NCBI GenBank assembly: GCA_963575745.1
Contig: CAUYUJ010001414.1
Location: 70,477 to 134,476 of the forward strand
Length of the DNA stretch: 64,000 bases
DNA from: Prorocentrum cordatum
Taxonomy: Eukaryota > Sar > Dinophyceae > Prorocentrales > Prorocentraceae
Reading direction: 5' to 3'
Under the pieces are notes generated by a model. It saw nothing but the letters and a program-made list of their open reading frames with translations. It ran no database searches and had not been told where the DNA came from. The position numbers and the translations under genes are program-made. Below, piece by piece: positions 11,426 to 23,600 of the stretch; the stretch's first letter is position 1, and each line of letters begins with the position of its first letter.

Positions 11426-11576
11426 CACGGCCCCTCCAGCTCTGGCGATGCTGGTGGTGCCAGCTGGCGGGCGGCGCGTCCCAGCGGCCGCAGCTCGGCG
11501 GGGAGCTCCAGGCGGCGGCAGTTCGGTCCGATCTCCCAGTCTGCTCTCCGTGGGCCCCGCGGCAAAAGTTGGCTGC

Positions 11577-11757
11577 TACTCCAGATTTCGTAATAAAGGG
11601 AGGGGGGTCTCATTTCGGGGGGGGCTCTTCCAGGCTATCTTGGAGGGCCTGGGGGGTCTGGGGACGATATTTTGGAGAGTTCCCCCACGGGGGAGGTCTG
11701 AAATGGCTTGTCTTGGAGGGTCCAGACCCCCTCCCTTTTATTACGAAATCTGGAGTA
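11577..11757. mobile_element. Family F inverted-repeat element, copy 1
   Basis: 181 bp. Left end tactccagatttcgtaataa, right end the exact complement ttattacgaaatctggagta; the inverted repeat goes on with agggaggggg / ccccctccct. A second, nearly identical copy lies at 33780-33961 with only a handful of differences, so transposition was recent. Confidence 0.9.
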
Positions 11758-11908
11758 GCGGTATGCTGCCAGCGACGCAGATCAAGTGAACACATTGGGG
11801 TTGCAGAAGCACCCGTCCGCCTCGCCGACCATCGGGGTCCGTCAGCTGGAGCTTTGCTTCGTTGGTGCTGCAGCCCGGACTTCTGCGCGAGCCGCCTTTC
11901 ACAATATT

Positions 11909-12086
11909 TCGGGGGCGGAAAAGAGGGGGGTGATGACTAGGGGGGGTGGATATCATGGCGTGGGCCATGATATTTCCCCAGATTTCATGGCGCCTCTTCT
12001 TGTTTCATTACGTCCCTGGCCCCCCCGCCGGGCCGCGCACATGCCGCCGGTCATGATTTGCACCCCCCCCTCTTGGCCGCTCCCGA
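11909..12086. mobile_element. Family A element, copy 3
   Basis: Full-length copy, nearly the same sequence as copy 1. The hexamer aatatt at the left flank and again at the right junction may be a short target duplication. Confidence 0.8.
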
Positions 12087-12089
12087 ATA

Positions 12090-13075
12090 TTCTTTGATGC
12101 GTCCAACGCGTCAGCGTCTTCCTGCCTCGTGACCATCCTCCTCCGCGGCGTCCCCCCGTTTCGGCTCGGGCATCCCTGCCAGCCAAGCTCCAGATCGCCA
12201 GAGGCCCCATACTAGACCCCCTCCTCGGAACCGGCCCGCGGACCTCGAACGTCCCTCGGGAGCCTTGAGACGGGGGTCTATGCAAACGGGGGTCAGGCAG
12301 GGCACCAGATCCTGCAGGATCCTGCGAAGACCCCCTCTGGCTGACCCGGGTTAGCGAGCCGCTCGTGGCCGCGAGGCGGCCGCTCGTATTGGCTGACCCG
12401 GACTTGCGAAGACCTGCGTTGCAGTTTTTTTGTTTCCTGCATTGCAGTTTTTGGTTTCCTGCTGACCCGGGTCTGGATAGACCCGGGTCAGAAGATCCCC
12501 GAGTCCTTGAGATCCGGCGTTGCGACCAAAAGTGCAGCCTCGCGAAAATCACGACCAGAGCCCTACAGTGGGGACGCGCATCAAGAAACCATCTGGTTGT
12601 CGTCAGGGTGCTCTAGGATTCGTCGTTTCCAGCGATGCGCGCTGACTTCTCCCGATCGTTCAGAAACTGCTGCGCCGATGGTACCCGGAGTTTCCCCGAT
12701 CGGATCCCTTGGATGCGAAACCAAGGCTCATGGGGCAAGAAACTGTGCGGAATTTGTTCCGGCTGGGTTCCTTGCGAGGGTTTCTTGCGGCCGCGTCCCC
12801 ATCGTGGGCCCGATCCTTCGGCAGCATTTCTCTGGCCAGATCGATAAGTACGTGATGGTCCCAAGGGCCCGAGGGCAGGCGACCTCGCCCGTGGCGAAAC
12901 ACAGGAAATGCGACACGCATGGACCTCAGTGGCCCGACGGCCTCGGCCCGCGGTCCCCGAGCGCGGCCCCCGAGCACGGCCCCCGAGCATATGGACCCCC
13001 CGTTGAGAGCGCAGCTGCCCAGCCTTCGCGCCGAGAGGCCGCCCGAAGCCGCCAGAGACCGCATGGAAGCCGCCA
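12090..13075. other. No recognised gene
   Basis: 12100-12500 contains several gacccgggt-type repeats (tgacccgggttagcgagcc and relatives). 12600-12990 has open frames on both strands, but none shows a recognisable domain or convincing splice sites. Confidence 0.4.
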
Positions 13076-13080
13076 GACTC

Positions 13081-13430
13081 CACTCCTCCTCCTCCTCCTC
13101 CTCCTCCTCCTCCTCCTCCTCCTCCTCCTCCTCCTCCTCCTCCTCCTCCTCCTCCTCCTCCTCCTCCTCCTCCTCCCTCCTCCTCCTCCTCCTCCTCCTC
13201 CCCTCCTCCTCCTTCCTCCTCTCCCCTCCTCCCCCCCCCTCCTCCTCCTCCTCCTCCTCCTCCTCCTCCTCCTCCTCCTCTCCTCCTCCTCCTCCTCCTC
13301 CTCCTCCTCCTCCTCCTCCTCTCTCCTCCTCCTCCTCCTCCTCCTCCTCCTCCTCTCCTTCCTCTCCCCTCCTCCTCCTCTCCTCCCTCCTCCCTCCTCC
13401 CTCCTCCCTCCTCCCTCCCGAAGCCCGCCG
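13081..13430. repeat. Long CTC triplet tract
   Basis: About 350 bp of (CTC)n with a few C or T interruptions and a terminal CTCCCTC run. The very long frames on both strands that span 12.5-14.0 kb exist only because of this tract. Confidence 0.95.
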
Positions 13431-13603
13431 GGAAGCCTCAGAGCCCGCCGGGAAGCGCCGAAGACCGCCCGGAGACCGCCGCAGGCCGCCCGAGGACCGC
13501 GCACGAGGGCCGTGCGAAGGCCGCCGAAGGCGGCCCCGGAGGGGTGGGCAGCAGGGGGTTCCGCGGTCGCGCACGCCGCGGGCTCTCGGAGCCGCGGCGG
13601 GCC

Positions 13604-13760
13604 CCGATGCCCGGCGCCTTGCCGCGGCTGCTCGCCGGGCCGCTCGCCGCGAGGGGCGCCGCCATCCTCGCCCGGCGCAGGGTCGCGACGCTGGCGGCAG
13701 AGACCCGCGGCCTGGTCGTGGAGGACGAGGCCCGAGGCGGGGAGGGCCCCCCCCCAGCTG
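13604..13760 (+). CDS. Possible exon, unidentified
   Basis: A GC-rich non-repetitive patch between two CTC tracts has a plus frame with MPGALPRLLAGPLAARGAAI, then a segment ending TRGLVVEDEARGG. A possible acceptor (cctcgcccggcgcag) lies inside it at about 13679. The arginine/alanine-rich start could be a targeting peptide, but no family is recognised. Confidence 0.2.
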
Positions 13761-13826
13761 GGAGCCGTGTGCAGCTCTTGTGTTGGCAAGCCAAACGCTG
13801 TGCCAGTCATTGCCCTGTTGAAAGAA

Positions 13827-13955
13827 TCCTCCTCCTCCTCCTCCTCCTCCTCCTCCTCCTCCTCCTCCTCCTCCTCCTCCTCCTCCTCCCCCTCCTCCCC
13901 CTCCTCCCCCTCCTCCCTCCTCCTCCTCCTCCTCCTCCTCCTCCTCCTCCTCCTC
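13827..13955. repeat. CTC triplet tract
   Basis: (CTC)n with CCCCTC interruptions, directly left of a family C element. Confidence 0.95.
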
Positions 13956-13968
13956 GACTTCTCCTTCC

Positions 13969-14148
13969 AGCACGGGTTTCAAGTCGGGCCGGTCCTCCAC
14001 AGGAGGAACATGCAAAAATAGTAGAACAAATACTCGGGGGGCGTATTTTTGTTATATGTTCGACCATTTGTGAGGATTTGGTGTTTTGTTTTGCTTGTCT
14101 TCCAAAGCCCGTCTAGTAGGGGGACATGCCCGAACTAGCACTGGTCTC
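13969..14148. mobile_element. Family C element, copy 3, with direct repeats
   Basis: Element about 13981-14136 (aagtcgggccggtcctccac at the left, gggggacatgcccgaac at the right). The flanks agcacgggtttc (13969-13980) and agcactggtctc (14137-14148) agree at 10 of 12 bases and look like an aged target duplication. Confidence 0.75.
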
Positions 14149-15150
14149 GGCCAGCAGGAAGGGCGGCAGCAGGTCCGAGCCGCTGGGTTCGGGGAGGTTG
14201 TGTGTTGTGTTTCTTGTTTGCCTTGATCGCCCTCCAGGGGCGGTTGTTGGACCCCAGGACCGCCAGAAGCAGGTACAGGGTGGCGCTCGAATGCAGCACC
14301 GTGTCGGCACCAGCCGTTAGGCAAGAGGCGGTCACACCCCGCAGCAGCGAGCGCAGAAATGTATAACAAGAATTCCATCAGTTCAAATCACGTATCGTGA
14401 AGATTTTGTTCATTGCTCCCATACCGTCGTAAAAAAAATGCCCCAGATGAACCCCGGACGACCCCAGGACGGGTCCGGGGATCGTTTTTGAGCGGATTTG
14501 GTTTCATCCCCGGGCTTGAATGTATCCCCAGTGAGATCGGCGCAGCGGTTGCTGAGGGGATAGGAGGGTTCACAGTGGATGCAGAGGTGGGGTGGGTTCT
14601 GTCTGGCCTAACCCAGCGCACAGGTGGATCACAATGCCTCAAGAGGCTTCGCGGGACTGGATAACTCTGCTGAGTGGGCGGAGCCAAGCTAGCCCAGATC
14701 ATTCACTCCCCAAAGCCACTTGGACCATTTGCGCCACACTCGTAAGCTAGGTTAGGCCACGCATAACACACCTTAGCATCCACTGCCCCGCCCCCAGATC
14801 CTCTTAGCACTTCCCGCGGTGCGAAAAGAAAACACGGCGGGAGGCTTTGACAATTGGGTGCCCTAGTTGGGCTTCCGAGGGGTGGTCTTCGCCCCCACGG
14901 CTGGATCCGCCTTGAGATTCTCGCAATGGCCAACCCTGGAATTGGTTCGGGGTTTGACTTATGAGCTCGCATCGTGAACAAAAAACCCGCTGGGCTTTTT
15001 TGTGGCCGTTTTCGGTCTCCAGGGACCCTCGACGTGCCCCGGGACAGTCAGAAATCATGTAAGGATGTAAAGCCAGTCTTGGGCAGAGGGTCGGGTTTGC
15101 TGGAGCCCCCGTGTTGACCGCACCACAACATGAGACATCTGAGGTTGGGT
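14149..15150. other. No recognised gene; dispersed-repeat remnants
   Basis: 14440-14490 holds accccggacgaccccaggac-type repeats. 14875-15055 resembles the segment at 19320-19545 (cacggctggatccgcc, then ggccgttttcggtctccag). No domain seen. Confidence 0.45.
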
Positions 15151-15151
15151 T

Positions 15152-15256
15152 TAGGTCGGGCCTGTCCCCCTGCAAGGGGATTTTGAAGGACAAATAAGCA
15201 ATACCCCCAACATGTTGCATGAATAAGCAAGAATAGTCCAAACATCGCTCCCATGT
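15152..15256. mobile_element. Family C element, copy 4, reversed and truncated
   Basis: The minus strand matches the right half of family C (cttatttgtccttcaaaatc, then a gcagggggacaggcccgacc end). The other end is missing. Confidence 0.6.
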
Positions 15257-15540
15257 TTTTTTTGACTACTGTTGGAGATTCCTCCTGTACCTCATCTCGA
15301 TGCCGATCTTAGGGATTCCCTCCGTTTCTGAGGGCGCATCCCTAAGATTTTCGTCGACTTTTGGCTTCTCAATCTTAGAGATAGGGATACGTTCGAGGCT
15401 GGTTAATCTCCCCCCGAGCCTCCGCCGGCGGCGGATAGCTGCGGAGAGTGCTCTGGCCCCCTGAGGGGGTCCGAATGTGTCCGTGCACCCTCCGCGGCCC
15501 GCAGGTTCCAGGGCACCTGCTTTCCCGAGCTCAGGAGGGG

Positions 15541-15694
15541 AAGAAACATAGAGACACAATGAATCGTCGATCCCCAGGAAGATATGGGAAAATATGGGAT
15601 GTGGGGGAGGGACAAAAACCCAGAAGATATGGGAAAATATGGGGAGTCTTTTTCTTTGTGTGTATTTATTTGTGTGATTGTGGGCCCCTTCACA
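15541..15694. mobile_element. Family D element, copy 3
   Basis: aagaaacatagagacacaat, gaagatatgggaaaatatgg, twice, then tgtgtgtatttatttgtgtg and gggccccttcac. Confidence 0.75.
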
Positions 15695-15779
15695 AGCTGC
15701 TGGTAGATGGATGTGCGTGGACGAGTCCCATACATCCGATGGCCCGACGTTTGAAGTACTGGGTGTGATGGGCGTGTTT

Positions 15780-15959
15780 TCCACCACCACCACCACCACC
15801 ACCACCATAAGGTGGAGGGGGGGGGTCCTCCTCCTCCTCCTCCTCCTCCTCCTCCTCTCCTCCTCCTCCTCCTCCTCCTCCTCCCACCTCCTCCTCCTCC
15901 TCCTCCTCCTCCTCCTCCTCCTCCTCCTCCTCCTCCTCCTCCTCCTCCTCCTCCTCCTC

Positions 15960-15991
<32 letters not shown>

Positions 15992-16022
15992 TCCTCCTCC
16001 TTCCCCCCTCCACCTCATGGTG
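15780..16022. repeat. CAC and CTC triplet tracts
   Basis: (CAC)n, then a long (CTC)n, then a GGT run that is the complement of the first CAC run, so the block could fold into a hairpin. Confidence 0.9.
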
Positions 16023-16089
16023 GTGGTGGTGGAGAACAGGCTCATCGGGGTATCCGTAAGCCCTGATCCTCTCCCAGGGCCCGTTTGTC

Positions 16090-16765
16090 ACCCCACGTCG
16101 CTCTCTTGACGATCCCCGGGCCCGGCGTGGTCTCGAGAGCGCGGGACACGGCGTCGAGGATGCCCCGCCGCGTTTGCTTTCCCCCACGACGCGAGCATTT
16201 CTGTGCGGGACCCCCGCCTCACCCGCAGAGGCGCCAACGGCGGTGCAGGTAGCGGCGATGCAGGCTTCGGCATTGCAGGGGCTGGATTTGTGCGTAGCCG
16301 AAGCAGTTGTGGGACATCGTGGTTCGCGCTTTCCTGCACTTCGCCGCGCCGCTTTCGCTCGATACATTCGCACATTTGAGAAACGTAGGAAAGTTTGGTT
16401 CGTGATTTCCTACAATTTGTTCTGCGCGAGCTCGGCGTCACAAAAGTCGGATTCCCAACATCGCCGTTAACCGACATCGCCGTCAGCGCGGCCTTGGCCC
16501 ACGCGAGGACCCGGGGCTCGTCGTCGTCCCGCTGACCGGCGCCAGCACCTCCTTGCCGGACCTGCGCGGCGGGCGCGCGAACGCTTTCAGCGCGGGCAGC
16601 GCCATGGGGGTCCACCAGCAGAAGGGGGTCACCGGCTCCTGGAAGCCGAGGGGCTCCAGGATCGGAGTTCGAGGAGGTTTATGTTGGACGTTTGGTGCCG
16701 CTTGTTGGGTATAGCCAGGACCCCGGTAAAGGGGAGCCGTTTATTGATTGGGCACCGAAGTTCGG
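16090..16765. other. No secure gene
   Basis: 16170-16290 is related in style to the GCA/TGC-rich minisatellite at 24.5-25.3 kb. On the minus strand 16480-16620 has a short protein-like frame (DDDEPRVLAWAKAALTAMS), but no bounds or family can be given. Confidence 0.35.
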
Positions 16766-16956
16766 TCGGGGGCGGCAAAGAGGTGGGTGATGACTAGGGG
16801 GGTGGATATCATGGCGTGGGCCATGATACTTCCTTAGATTTCATGGCGCCTCTTCTCATTTCATTACGTCCCTGGCCCCCCCGCTGGGCCGCGCACATGC
16901 CGCCGGTCATGATTTGCGCCCCCCCTCTTGGACGCCCCTCTTTGGGCCGCCCCCGA
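16766..16956. mobile_element. Family A element, copy 4
   Basis: tcgggggcggcaaagaggtg at the left, gcccctctttgggccgcccc at the right, and the usual central palindrome and conserved core. Confidence 0.8.
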
Positions 16957-17339
16957 GAAGCCCCAAATATGGATTGGAATCACTGAACCAGGTCTGATGC
17001 AGCTAGTGCTCTTCGGGTGACGGCAATTCCGTTCAGTGGAATGGGACGGCGGGGGCGGCCCCGGTACAAATCATAAACCAGGTCCCACTAGACCCAGTCC
17101 TGGCATCGCCCGAGTTTTGGGAGGGAAGCTCTAGAGTGTTATCGGGGCCGCTTTTATGCGAGGAAGTGGTGCTTACTCGAGGAACTGGCGACTCCCCTGG
17201 TGGTATCAAGGGAAGAGAAACCACCCGGGCCCGACAACTGACGTTTCCTAAACGACCCTGGGCGTTCACGAAACAGCCTAGCCTCGTTCGAGTCCTTCCC
17301 TGGGTGCGTTTGCGAAACGCCTTGATCATTCTGGGGGTA

Positions 17340-17480
17340 GGCCCCCTATGGTAAGCCCCCTTGGCACTGCCTGGTCAGACCCTACGGTGAGCCCCCTCGG
17401 CACTGTCTGGGCAGCCACAGTGAGCCCTCTATGGGAAGCCCCCCGTGGTAAGCCCCCTTGGTAAGCCCCTCTGTGAGATT
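17340..17480. repeat. Short repeats resembling splice sites
   Basis: Several imperfect copies of a unit made of gtaagcccccttggcactg and cctggtcag / tctgggcag. The same cttggcactgcctggtcag motif ends the intron in front of the first protease exon at 17706. The donor-like start (GTAAG, GTGAG) and acceptor-like end (GGTCAG) within one repeat unit are notable. Confidence 0.6.
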
Positions 17481-17493
17481 TTCTGCCCTCTAT

Positions 17494-18186
<693 letters not shown>

Positions 18187-18206
18187 AGATTGGAGGGGGG
18201 TAGGCT

Positions 18207-18310
18207 CAGTGGGGGATGCATCGACCCCCGCTCGACCATTGGTCGCCGAGACGTCCCGATAGCCCAGCCCGCCCAGGAACGTATGGATTCGCCATCAGGG
18301 GCCCACCCTG
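18207..18310. repeat. Dispersed repeat shared with 33177-33275
   Basis: gggggatgcatcgaccccc, cccgatagcccagcccgccc and ggattcgccatcagggg occur in the same order at 33177-33275. The two copies lie in the first recognised intron and just before the last exon of the protease gene. Confidence 0.65.
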
Positions 18311-18577
18311 AGATCCGCGCGAAAACATTGAGACATGGTGAAGAAAACGACCATCGCCCCCGTACCCCATCTTTCTGCGCCTTCTTTTTGAGCCGGATCG
18401 ATCTGTGAGGGTCCGAGGGCCCGAAGACGGGCGAGCAGGCCCGGCTCGAAAGGACGGAGTCGCCAGGATCGCAGGATATCGTCGATGTGTCGGCGAATTG
18501 ATCACCGATTTCAAATCGATTCTCCCTCCCCTCCCCCCTCGGAGGGTGAAAGAAGGGGTCTGCGACAGGGGGTCTTC

Positions 18578-18780
18578 AGTGACGAACCAACAGCACACAC
18601 ACCCATACCCATAGGGGGGTCGGAGAGGGCTACGGGTGCGTGTTGTCGGATGGGGGTCCCCGCTCGAACGGGAGCGTTCCCCAGGGTCCGACAACCCGCA
18701 CCCATACCCATAGCCAGTCCTTCTCTCGACGACCCCCCTATGGGTATGGGTGTGTGTTGCTCGTTCGTCATTCAGTGGGT
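18578..18780. mobile_element. Foldback with 40-bp arms
   Basis: gacgaaccaacagcacacac then ccatacccataggggggtcg at the left is complementary to cgacccccctatgggtatgg then gtgtgtgttgctcgttcgtc at the right. Inner arms gggtgcgtgttgtcgg / ccgacaacccgcaccc continue the pairing. It lies in the intron between the first two recognised protease exons. Confidence 0.8.
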
Positions 18781-19075
18781 GCTGAATTGCCCATGGATTG
18801 CTTATGTGTCGCCAACTCAACTGCTCCTGTTTGGTTGGCATCCACTACTCGTTGGGAAGTTGAGGCAGGAGAGCGCCGCTCGAGCGTGGTCCGCCCGAGC
18901 TGGTGCCTGCCAATACAGTCGGGGCCCTGAAGAAGGAACCCTTTTGGTTGGGGAGGGGCTCCGCGTTCCTTAAGGGTTTCACTGCTTGCCTCAGGTTTTC
19001 CGTACGTTTTCGATAGGAAATCGAAGTTTAGTTTATGGAAACAAGGGGCCTCGTTCCTTATTTAGGGTTCCTTAG

Positions 19076-19225
19076 GTCAACGCCCGGACTGTAGCGTTGC
19101 CCTTCAGGCCTGCGACGAGGCGCCCTGCATGGTGCACAGCGTATACTCCGAGAGCGCCTCCGGCACCGCCACGGCGCGGGCCGCCTCCTGGGTCGCGGAG
19201 AGCTTCGCGTCGGGCAGGCTGGTGG
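19076..19225 (+). CDS. Aspartic protease, second recognised exon (N-lobe)
   Basis: Acceptor gttccttatttagggttccttag at 19075. With the one base left over from the previous exon the frame begins GQRPDCSVALQACDEAPCMV and goes on HSVYSESASGTATARAASWV. Cysteines followed by a Y-x-E-S-x-x-x-G stretch fit the N-lobe beta-hairpin (flap) region of A1 proteases that lies between the first DTG and the FDGILGLG motif. The proposed donor is GC (GCAAGC at 19226), leaving one base, so at least one further small exon must lie before 26376, whose start is in phase 0. That exon was not found. Confidence 0.6.
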
Positions 19226-19319
19226 GCAAGCCCGTCGAGGACCCTCCCAGGCCAGCCTCGGAGGCCTCGTGCTGCCGCGAACATCGAGGATCGACATTGA
19301 TCTTCATCGCCTTCTTTGG

Positions 19320-19560
19320 GGCATCCAGGGGGGTCCTCGTCGCCACGGCTGGATTCGCCTGGAAATTCTGGCGAGATCTCACCTCGGAACAGATCTGGGG
19401 ATTGATCTTGACCCCCAGGCCCTGGCATGCTCGCGTCGCGGAAAAAAAACACGACGGGAGGTTTGTGGCCGATTTCGGTCTCCGGGGGCCCTGGCTGGGC
19501 CTGGGGACCGTCAAAAAACGTCTCGGGATGAAATGCCAGTTGTGGGGCTCGACGTTGCGA
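19320..19560. repeat. Dispersed repeat segment
   Basis: gtcgccacggctggattcgc, ggaaaaaaaacacgacggga, gccgatttcggtctccgg and gaccgtcaaaaaacgtctcg. Related or reverse-complement segments lie at 14875-15055, 27715-27775, 28680-29010, 32440-32520 and 63335-63400. Confidence 0.55.
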
Positions 19561-19734
19561 ATAAATCTTGGCGTCGGGGGCCCAGGCTTGAAGGTTACCA
19601 GGACTGGCCCCTGGTCCCAGGTGCCCTAAGCTTTCCGCGCCGTCCTGGATGGAAGAGGCTGTCTCCGCAACGTCTTACATGCTTCGCCGTGCCGTTTCAA
19701 CCTTTCGCTTTGTCAAGTTCCACATGTCTCATTC

Positions 19735-20430
19735 AGGAGGATCCACTGGAGCCCTCACAGCGGATTTTTCCGCATGGCCGCCGCAAAAGGAATGCTTGTG
19801 TAAGGCCGCCGCAAAAAATAATAATCCTGTTCTAAGCTCTCCACAAGAGGAGTCCTTTGTTAAGGCCACCACAAAGGTAATTCTCTTGTAAGGTCGTGCC
19901 AAAAGGAATCCCTGTGCAGGACAACTAGACTGTTTTCGGCAATCAACCGCGGATGACGAGGAGAACATTGAAAACAAATAAAAACAATGAACACACAGCG
20001 AAACACCAGGAACAACACAGTTCTTGCATTTCCACATTTGTTCCATTGGACCGTTCCTTTGTGGTGTTATCATAAAGTTGTTGTTGGTCGTTGTTTTTCG
20101 ATGTGTGCTCATGGTTTGTATTGTTTTTCGATGTGATTCCTTGTCTTCTTCAAGGAACACAGGAATTCGTCAGGGCACGCCAAAGAGGGTTTCGTTTGTA
20201 AAGCCGCCACAGACGATCTTTTTGTACGTGGCCTACGGAAAATGTATCTTTTTGTAAGGTCGCCACAAAGAATGTTTTAGCAAGTCCGCCACAACAGGAA
20301 TCTGATTGTAATGCCGCCACCAAGGGAACATTTGTACAAGGCCGTGGCAAAAGGAATCCCTTTGTAGCGCAACCGGGCCATTCTCGGCAGTCAGCCGCGA
20401 ATAACAAGGAACACAAGGAATCACAATGGG
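19735..20430. repeat. CCGCCACAA interspersed repeat, left of LINE
   Basis: Many degenerate copies of a 25-35-bp unit (ttgtaaggccgccacaaa, aaggaatccctttgta). The same unit occurs at 23610-23830, on the other side of the LINE. Two larger sub-blocks (about 19860-20160 and 20250-20540) share cggcaatcaaccgcggatga / cggcagtcagccgcgaataa and are a duplication. Confidence 0.7.
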
Positions 20431-20618
20431 CACACTTCGAAAAAACAATGAACAACATCACACGTTGTGGGTGTTCATATGTCTGTGTCATCTTGATGTG
20501 TGTTCATGGTATCTTCTTGTTGTTCGGTGTGTCCCTTGTCTTTAAGGGACGAGACGAGCGCGCGATGTCGGTCATGCGGGACCGGCCCTACGAGGGCAGC
20601 GCGGGGATGCCGGGGTCC

Positions 20619-23600
20619 TCAGAAGACGTGTTGCGAGCAGAAATCGGAGAGATGGATGTTGGAGATTCTTTGAGGGAGAAGAAGGAAGTCCTCCATGTAG
20701 TCGAGAAAGCCGTCCTCAAGACTTTTCCACAAATTTGCATCAGATGCCATATCCACCCATTGGTTGTCGTATTTAAATTCTGTAGCTGTTTTAAGAAATG
20801 ACAATCTGTCGCAGTCGTCCTTCCAAGTCTTCCGGTGACCGCCGTGTCGTCGTTCTTCTCGTCGTGCGTCGTGAGCGTTCGGGTCCCAAGTTATGCGACG
20901 TCTCGTCCATCTGTCGTGACTGTGGCTTGCGACTCGAGCTGCGTAGTTCCATTTCGTTTTGAAATATATGTGTGTCCATTTTTGCACATGCATGCGCTCG
21001 GCGATACTTATGGAAGTGCGTGTGCTCCTGCGTATGAAATCCACCCAGGGTTCCGGGTCGTCGTCTCTGCTGCGCGGTCCAAGTTCGTGCTGGTCACCAG
21101 TGTCGTCGGTTGTGCTGTTGGTATCGGGTGCTGCGTTGTTGTTTCCCTGTCGGAGCCGTCTTCTCGGCACGCCCACGACCAGACGAATCATCTTCCGTTG
21201 TGTCCTCTGCAGCGTGAGGAGCATGTCTTTGGTGAGAGTCCATGAGCAGCATCCACACATAACGCAAGGCGAGATTGTGCCGTTGAGAAGTCGTAGTCTA
21301 CTGTGCAAAGAGAACCGTTTGTTCGTGAGTTCATTCCGTAGCTGGTTGAACTTCGCCCACCCTGCGGTGATCTTGTTTGCTAGCTCGTACTCGTGGAAGT
21401 TGTCGAACGACAGTTTTCTGCCTAAGTATTTTCTGCTCTGGTCGTTGTGCAAGATGTCGATACGTGCGTCGTCCAACTTGATGTGCGTATTGGTTCTACC
21501 CATCCTCCGGCTAACGTTCGTCAGGATCTTGGTCTTGTCGGGGTGTAGTGAAAGTCCGCAGAGTGCCGCCTGATTTTTCAACTCGCGTAGCAGACAGGTA
21601 AGCTGGCGTAGGTTCGGGGCGTACAGCAGGACGTCATGTGCGAAACGCAGGTTGGTGATGCTACTCTCTTGTGCATAACCCAGCCTGATGCCAAACCGCT
21701 TTTGGTGCCACTTGGTCTTGAGTTGACGGAAAATGTGTTCCAAAAACGAATTAAACAAGAATGAGCTGAGAGGGTCTCCTTGCTTCACTCCCCGCTGTAT
21801 GTCAAAATGCCGGCAGTTAGTGTCTGTTCTGACTGTGGCTGTCTGGTCGCTGTACATTTGTTGTAAGAAATCAATATATGCAGCAGGGATGTGTTGCTGT
21901 CGCAAAGCTTCGCAAAGTTTACCATGGCTCACGCAGTCGAACGCTTTCTTAAAGTCTATTGCGGCTGCCCAGAGTGGTAGCTGCCAATGATATGACTGTT
22001 CGTACAATACTGCCGTAATGAAAAAGTGGTCTTCCGTGCTGTAGCCACGCCTGAAACCAGCTTGGTCGGGGCTTTGTTGTGCGTCGAATGCTGCCTCAAG
22101 CCGATTGCATATGAGGCGAGACATAAGCTTGCACAACAACGGGATGATGGCAATTGGTCTGTAATGTTGTGGTAGTTTGGGGTCTCCGGACTTGTATATA
22201 ACCGTGATCGTCGTGCTTTTCCATTGGTCGGGTGGCAAGTGGTTTGGTGTGATAATGTCGTTGTAGAGCTGCAGCAAGTACTCCTCAATGGTCGTGCCTC
22301 CTGCTTTGAGCAGTTCTGCTGTGAGGCCAGCAGTGTCGCTGCACTTGACATTTTTCAGCTGTTTGATGGCTTTCCGTATTTTTTCTTTCGTGAATGGCGG
22401 TATGTTGGAATATGTTGCCTTTGTGGCAGTGCTATTATCCTTGTTGTCGCTCTCTTGCTTCTGGTAGAGTTGCTCGTAGAATGCCGCGAAAACGTCGGCG
22501 ATGTTTGTCCTGTCAGTCTCCTCGTCTCCTGTTGGGGTCGTCATTGATGCAATCATGTCTTTTCGTTTGGAAGACTTCACACCGGCGATCCTCTTGAGGC
22601 CTTTGAATTGGCAGACGACGTCATTTAGTTTAGCGTTGTCGCGGGCTCGTTTGATGGTTCGAAGTTGCCTCAAGATTTGCTTGCTCAACGTGGCACGTTT
22701 GGTTGTGACATTGAGTGGTGTGTTACGTCGTTGGACGATGAGCTCTTGTAGTTTGTGGTCTGCTGTGAGATCTTCCCCATGCGCCGGGCATTGTGCAGTA
22801 GCTCGCGCATGTTCGCGATACTCTTCGTGAGCCTGGACAAGGGCGTTGTTGATGTAGGTGTGCGTGTCATTTGTACTAGCTGTGCGGTCGTGATCGTCGA
22901 GTCGGCGCTGTAACCACTGCTGGTAAAGCGGGTCGGCGGCGGGCGGAAGAGATGATTGGTAGGGTGTTCGTCGTCTACGTTTGCTCTTCTTGTTGGGTTT
23001 CGTGGGGTTGAGGACCATCTTCATGCATACCGCTTGATGGTCTGAACCGAGGTCTGGAGTGCTGGTGGCAAATGCGTCGAGTTTTTGATTGCGGCGACAT
23101 CTATCTATGAGTATGTAGTCAATTTGAGACTGGGTTGGATGCTCTCCGCTGCTGGTGTACGTAAAAACGTTGTGGTGGTGCTTGTAGAACATTGTGTTCA
23201 TGATAAGCATCCTTTGTGTGTTGGCCCAAGCTCGTAACCACGTTCCACGTGTGCTGCAATCTCCCAGTCCATGTGCTCCCACGGTTGGTCTTCGGCTTGC
23301 GCTGCGATTGACATCGTCGTCCGCGCTGTTCGGTCGCTGTCCAACTTGTGCGTTGAAATCTCCAGTGATGGTTGCGACTCGCTTCTGATGGGCGGCGTCG
23401 TCGTGAATGGCGGTCAGGCAATCATACATACTTTGGACGTGAACGTCGGCGTACCCAGAATGAGGAAAATATGCTGTCGTCATTCTCATCTTGCATTTGC
23501 CAATGTCGAGGTCGATGTAGGCGATGCGTTCGTTGATACGTCTGAAACGCTTGATGCTGCGTACGTGCCGCTGGTGGATCAAGAAAGCAACACCTCGTGA

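Noticed and set aside
12507-14021. Very long open frames on both strands (up to about 500 codons)
   Set aside because: They consist largely of poly-leucine, poly-serine, poly-glutamate or poly-arginine coded by CTC/GGA tracts, are open in several frames at once, and have no domain.
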